Shown here: positions 60,001 to 64,000 of the stretch, piece after piece
How the letters are laid out: each line of letters opens with the position of its first letter
Numbering within the stretch: position 1 is the first letter of the stretch
DNA from: Taenia hydatigena
Lineage: Eukaryota > Platyhelminthes > Cestoda > Cyclophyllidea > Taeniidae
Assembly (NCBI GenBank): GCA_036345935.2
Contig: JADWOT020000007.1
Span: 9,970,100-10,034,099, forward strand
Length of the DNA: 64,000 nt
Reading direction: 5' to 3'
The notes under the pieces: model-generated
The model's database searches: none
What the model saw: only the letters and a program-made list of their open reading frames with translations
Told to the model about the DNA's origin: nothing
Program-made: the position numbers and the translations under genes

Positions 60001-63000
60001 TCTTATTTTTGCAAAACACTGCACTCGTTTCATAGACCACTTTCTTAATCACGTTCAAATGCACTACTGGAAGACCACACTAGTGTATGATATCGTCGCT
60101 TGATTACACTCGGTTACCAGACCCTCTAAAAACTTACATAGTCAAACAACAACATGGTCGAGGTTGGTGAAACAAGCCTTTGTGTAAGTACAGCCTGCCC
60201 TGTCCATCGTTCCCTGCAACCGTTTACCAAACTGCTTGGCGAATGGGAGGGAGAGGGTTTAATAAGTCTTTACACTCAAACTACCTACCATTGCTCTGAA
60301 AACATATCCACCGGCCACATTGGACAACCCTCATTTTGGTACAGGTTAGCGAATTATTCATGTGCATTGAGCCCCATCAAAGTCCTTTAAATTGTGTTTT
60401 CTGCTACGCTTTAATGCAAACAGAAGTCCTACTCTAAGATTCAAGAGCGTACTCTGGAGGAGCATTCAGACACCGTGACATGGGCTTCAAATAGAGTTCG
60501 TGAGCAGCGACAACACAGGCAACCTCATGAGTCTATTTATAAGAAGGCCGAAAAGATAGTCATCTGATGACGACAGAATTTCACATTTTAGGCCATGTGT
60601 ACATACTAAAGGGACCGGCGGGGATCGAGGACGGGAAGATAAAAATCGTTCTAGAAACAGAGCTCACAGAAGGTCACCAACTTCCAAAGAAACCAAAGAT
60701 GATTTGGGTAGAGTTTTGCTTTCCATGGTTTATAAAAATTGCCTTTGCTCCCAAAAAAGTTAAAATTTGGGATAGACTAGAAGTTTTTGAGACCCTACTG
60801 ACTTGCCGTCTCGAACTAATGACGACATAAAGAGATAATTCTTCAGGCACAGCACACATTAGATTATAGGTAGTAATTAATCCCTGTTGGACTTGTTATT
60901 GCATTATGCTTCCTGAATAATTTGTTCCTGACATAAAGCATTTTGGTTACTAGAGCTTCAGATTGTGAAATGAAGTCCCCTATGAAGCAAACACTTGCAT
61001 GGACCAAAGCTGCTTGCAAGGATTAACTAAGTAAAGAATGCAAAATCAACCTGTCCCAAGACAAATTGGGCGAGTGAGACCCTGTCTGACTTCAGTGCCA
61101 AACCGGCAAATCGCATTATCTCTTCAAAGGAAAAAAATAGCACGACTGCAAAACCGGCAGGCAGACACTGTTCCCAATTTTAGGTGCGCAGAGAAATAAA
61201 CCTGATTGATGAAGATACCTTGACGCAGAAGGTATTTATGGCTACTGAGAAGAAAACTGACATGACTCTGCATACCAACATGATTTGCAAGCGATTGCCC
61301 AAGCTATTTGGAAATAGTGGTCTTTGATTTAATTTGTAATGAATTTTTAAGCTCATTTCGACCGCAAATTATTACGTTCTTTAAAACGACATGATTTTAT
61401 TCATGCTTCTGCTTTTTCTTTCTCAGTGCGACTGGGTTCGCACTCACTTTTGCGTATTTTGTTCATAAAACTGCTTCCATATTCTAGGGTGTGAACAAGC
61501 ACATAACGAAATGAGTAAAACACAAAGTCGCATCAATCTATGAGGCATTCAGCCTTAGCGCTCAGGCCAGGTTATGACTTTTTAAAGCGTTGAATTGCGT
61601 AGGAGGTGTATCGGGTAGGCTCATAAAAGTGTTGAAAGAAAATTAGTATTCGATTGAAAAGACCTCTCTGAATTTTTTACCCATGGCTTATCACGCGCCA
61701 TTTGGTTTGCTGAGGGCTCTTAGGAAAGGACATAAATTCCAATCGTTTATCAATGGCCTACTAAATCTGCAGCCTTTCTAAAGAATGGGTAGGACTGCTT
61801 TTCGCATACTGCCCCAATGAGAAAACACGATGTAAGGTTTGGTCAAAATGAGCTTAAATAACGAAGAAGAATGTGGGTAATGCTATTCTGTTTTATATGA
61901 AAACCGAATGGTATTCAGGACTAAGCTTTCTAACATAAATGAGACTGGTTGAGTCAGACCTATCTACAAAGTTCACAAAAAGCAATCAAATGGTGGACAT
62001 TGAATAACTTTAAATGGCTACGATGTTAGAAGAAGGCACTTTGGCCAGACGAAAGGAGGGTTACCGATTGAAGGTGAGAACACTTATATTTTGTTGGGGG
62101 AATGCTTAAATCACTGGTATTTGCACCGAGTGAAGGTAAGGGAGGGAGGCAGGTGTCAAGCGCTGTTGCTTCAAGAGCACAGATTCTGCCGAAGATGAGA
62201 TGCGGAAATGCTGGAAGGCCAGGAGTCATCATCAATCATCAGAGTACCCATTTACTGGTAAATATCTGCCCACATGGCTGCTGGACTCCATCAGAGGTCA
62301 TTGCATCGAACTGCGTCCATCACAGTAGGCATGATAATCTTCACCGAGTACTTGATACATAGCGTTTTAACAATTGACCACTGTGCTAGTGCTTCTGCAG
62401 ACTCTACCACCTGTTGTATTTTCGGTGGAATGCATAAGGTAACTTCTTACTTTTCGCATTGAAAAATCTACTTTTGTCCTTAGGACGATTAACGATTTCC
62501 TTGTGCTGGTTTCCTCACACTTTATGCGTCTTCTATCTGTCCATGCTTGGCGTTTTGAGAGAATCTGACCAATTAATGTCTTTATAGATGGATTTGAGAG
62601 GGGTAATTAAATGTTCACAAATGTTTATTACCCTTTTTCCCAACCGAGCATTAATTTCATTTTTTAAGGAAAGTATGCCAAGGAGCTCCCGTTATCCATT
62701 TTTCATTCGGTCATTAAGAGTTTTGCTTAGTCCGTGAGAAATCCGACCTTTCGGAAGGTGTACAGCAGAAAAGCAGCTACATTTTTTTAGTTATTTGGTT
62801 ACGCAAGCTCCACACTTGTAAACAAATTATCTGTAAGTTCAAGTATTTGTTCCCTTCCTAGCTTTTAACACTATAAATTGAGCAATTTCATCCGATCTAG
62901 CCTCAAGTTCTGTTATGAATTCCTTTATCTGTGGTCTCTTTGCCTTGAACCCATAAATGCTTGCCATTCATATAATGGAGGGATTAATAAGCAAAACTTG

Positions 63001-64000
63001 CACGCTTTATTTGTAACAATTAGTCCTTGTCATACTCCATAAGAGAGTACCCGATGTGTACTACTTTTCTCTCACAATGATCTCTGAGATTTTCAATCCC
63101 ACTCAAACTCCGTTTCGGGGGTGGATGGCCTCTTAGGTCACGGGCAGATTAAGCCTGTGTATTATTTTTCAAAACTATACATCGTTCCCACGACAACCAG
63201 AGTTTGTCGTGCCAAAGAGCAGTAAGACGAGTGGTTGTGGTCTACATTTTGCTAGTGCAAAGCGTTCAGTAATACTTGCTCTTGGCCGGAATCCAGCCAG
63301 CGACGAAGATGAGGCCGCAGTACGTGTGTAGCGTGATGTACAGAAGGGACAGTTCCATGCTTATCGCATCACTTCGGTTTTGCGAACATCCCGACTGTGA
63401 TATGATTTTGGGTGGGTACAAGGCAGGAGAGGACGCTCAAACTGTAGGCGCACCCAAAAGCATTGAGTAGTTTTGCAAAGTGGACACTGGGTATCAGAAA
63501 GTGGGCAAAAATCAACATTTGTGGGATTTTTACTAATCGTTCAAATGTCAAAGTGGTGATTACGTTGATGATTGGAAACGCACTCTTTCACATGATAGTT
63601 GGTTCATCACCGCACCTTGTTCTACACAGGCACAGACACCTGCCAGTGTCATTCTTAAGGATGTCTGTTTCGTGCACAGCGTGAGCTAGCGTTTCCTGCT
63701 TCACGTGATTGCGATGAATTGTGATTGCTCATGCGGATAGAAAACCGGCACGTCTGTTTAGACCTTATTTTCTTTGTATTGGTGGAGGCTTTCTCCAACC
63801 CGAACTTGCTGTTTTCGCTTCGCAGGTTCAAGTGTCAATGGTGTGTAAATCGAATGCAGACGAGGAGATTCGCCATCCAGAGCGGATTGTAGGTGTGATT
63901 TGTTGAAGCAGAAACATTGCTGCCATCATGAAGTTCATGAAGACCATGCATCAAAAGGTGAAGAGGGCACTGAAGCGATTAATTGTGTCTTCTAGCAGCA
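60000..64000. other. No recognisable gene
   Basis: The frame 60567-60830 (87 codons, with LGHVYILKGPAGIEDGKIKI near its start) looks protein-like but I cannot assign it; no splice or promoter support was found. The frames at 62026-62462, 63276-63470 and 63721-63906 are also unassigned. No RNA gene or repeat partner inside the window was seen. Confidence 0.5.

Noticed and set aside
1..64000. CRISPR arrays, bacterial operons, phage genes
   Set aside because: No regularly spaced repeats, Shine-Dalgarno-led frames or prokaryotic gene clusters are present. All positive signals are eukaryotic.

Overview
This is eukaryotic, almost certainly animal, nuclear DNA that is very poor in genes. It is AT-leaning, no operons or long open frames cover it, and most short open frames stop after 60 to 100 codons. 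It carries eukaryotic polymerase III-type relics (degenerate tRNA-Ser, tRNA-Trp and tRNA-Arg copies and a 5S rRNA-like segment), a TATA/initiator/AATAAA-type gene, and many old diverged multi-kilobase repeats. I cannot name the species. An invertebrate such as a parasitic flatworm would fit, but nothing in the window proves it. No conserved housekeeping gene was recognised.

Layout. From 1 to 33.9 kb the window is mostly a mosaic of two old repeat families. Family X occurs at 1.33-5.64 kb (minus), 13.38-14.44 kb (minus, partial), 22.56-26.28 kb (plus) and 27.09-30.90 kb (plus). Family Y occurs at 5.80-6.13 kb (fragment), 8.07-12.50 kb (plus), 16.72-18.28 kb (plus, lacking the middle) and 18.92-20.70 kb (minus). 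The largest Y copy carries one intact 279-codon frame (10297-11136, minus). The inverted Y copy carries a frameshifted relative of it. A 5S-like segment sits between two purine-rich direct repeats inside the third X copy.

A 100-base assembly gap lies at 33931-34030. Just beyond it starts a large inverted repeat: arms 34045-39611 and 41085-46652, each about 5.57 kb, around a 1.47 kb spacer. Mirror coordinates sum to 80696-80697 throughout, so the arms differ by about one net base of length plus scattered substitutions. Each arm carries, near the spacer, one copy of a compact intronless gene. It has a TATA box, an initiator, a 69-codon frame of which 17 codons are tryptophan, and an AATAAA signal. 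The two copies are divergently transcribed and their proteins differ at one residue (Leu47 or Ser47). This Trp-rich gene pair is the best candidate for something undescribed.

From 46.65 to 64 kb there is a tandem pair of about 1 kb repeats (48.60-49.56 and 50.01-51.07 kb), two weak retroelement-like fragments (51.4 and 52.5 kb, minus), and then long stretches in which I recognise nothing. Repeat relationships were found by reading the sequence, so their ends are approximate and no alignment scores are given.
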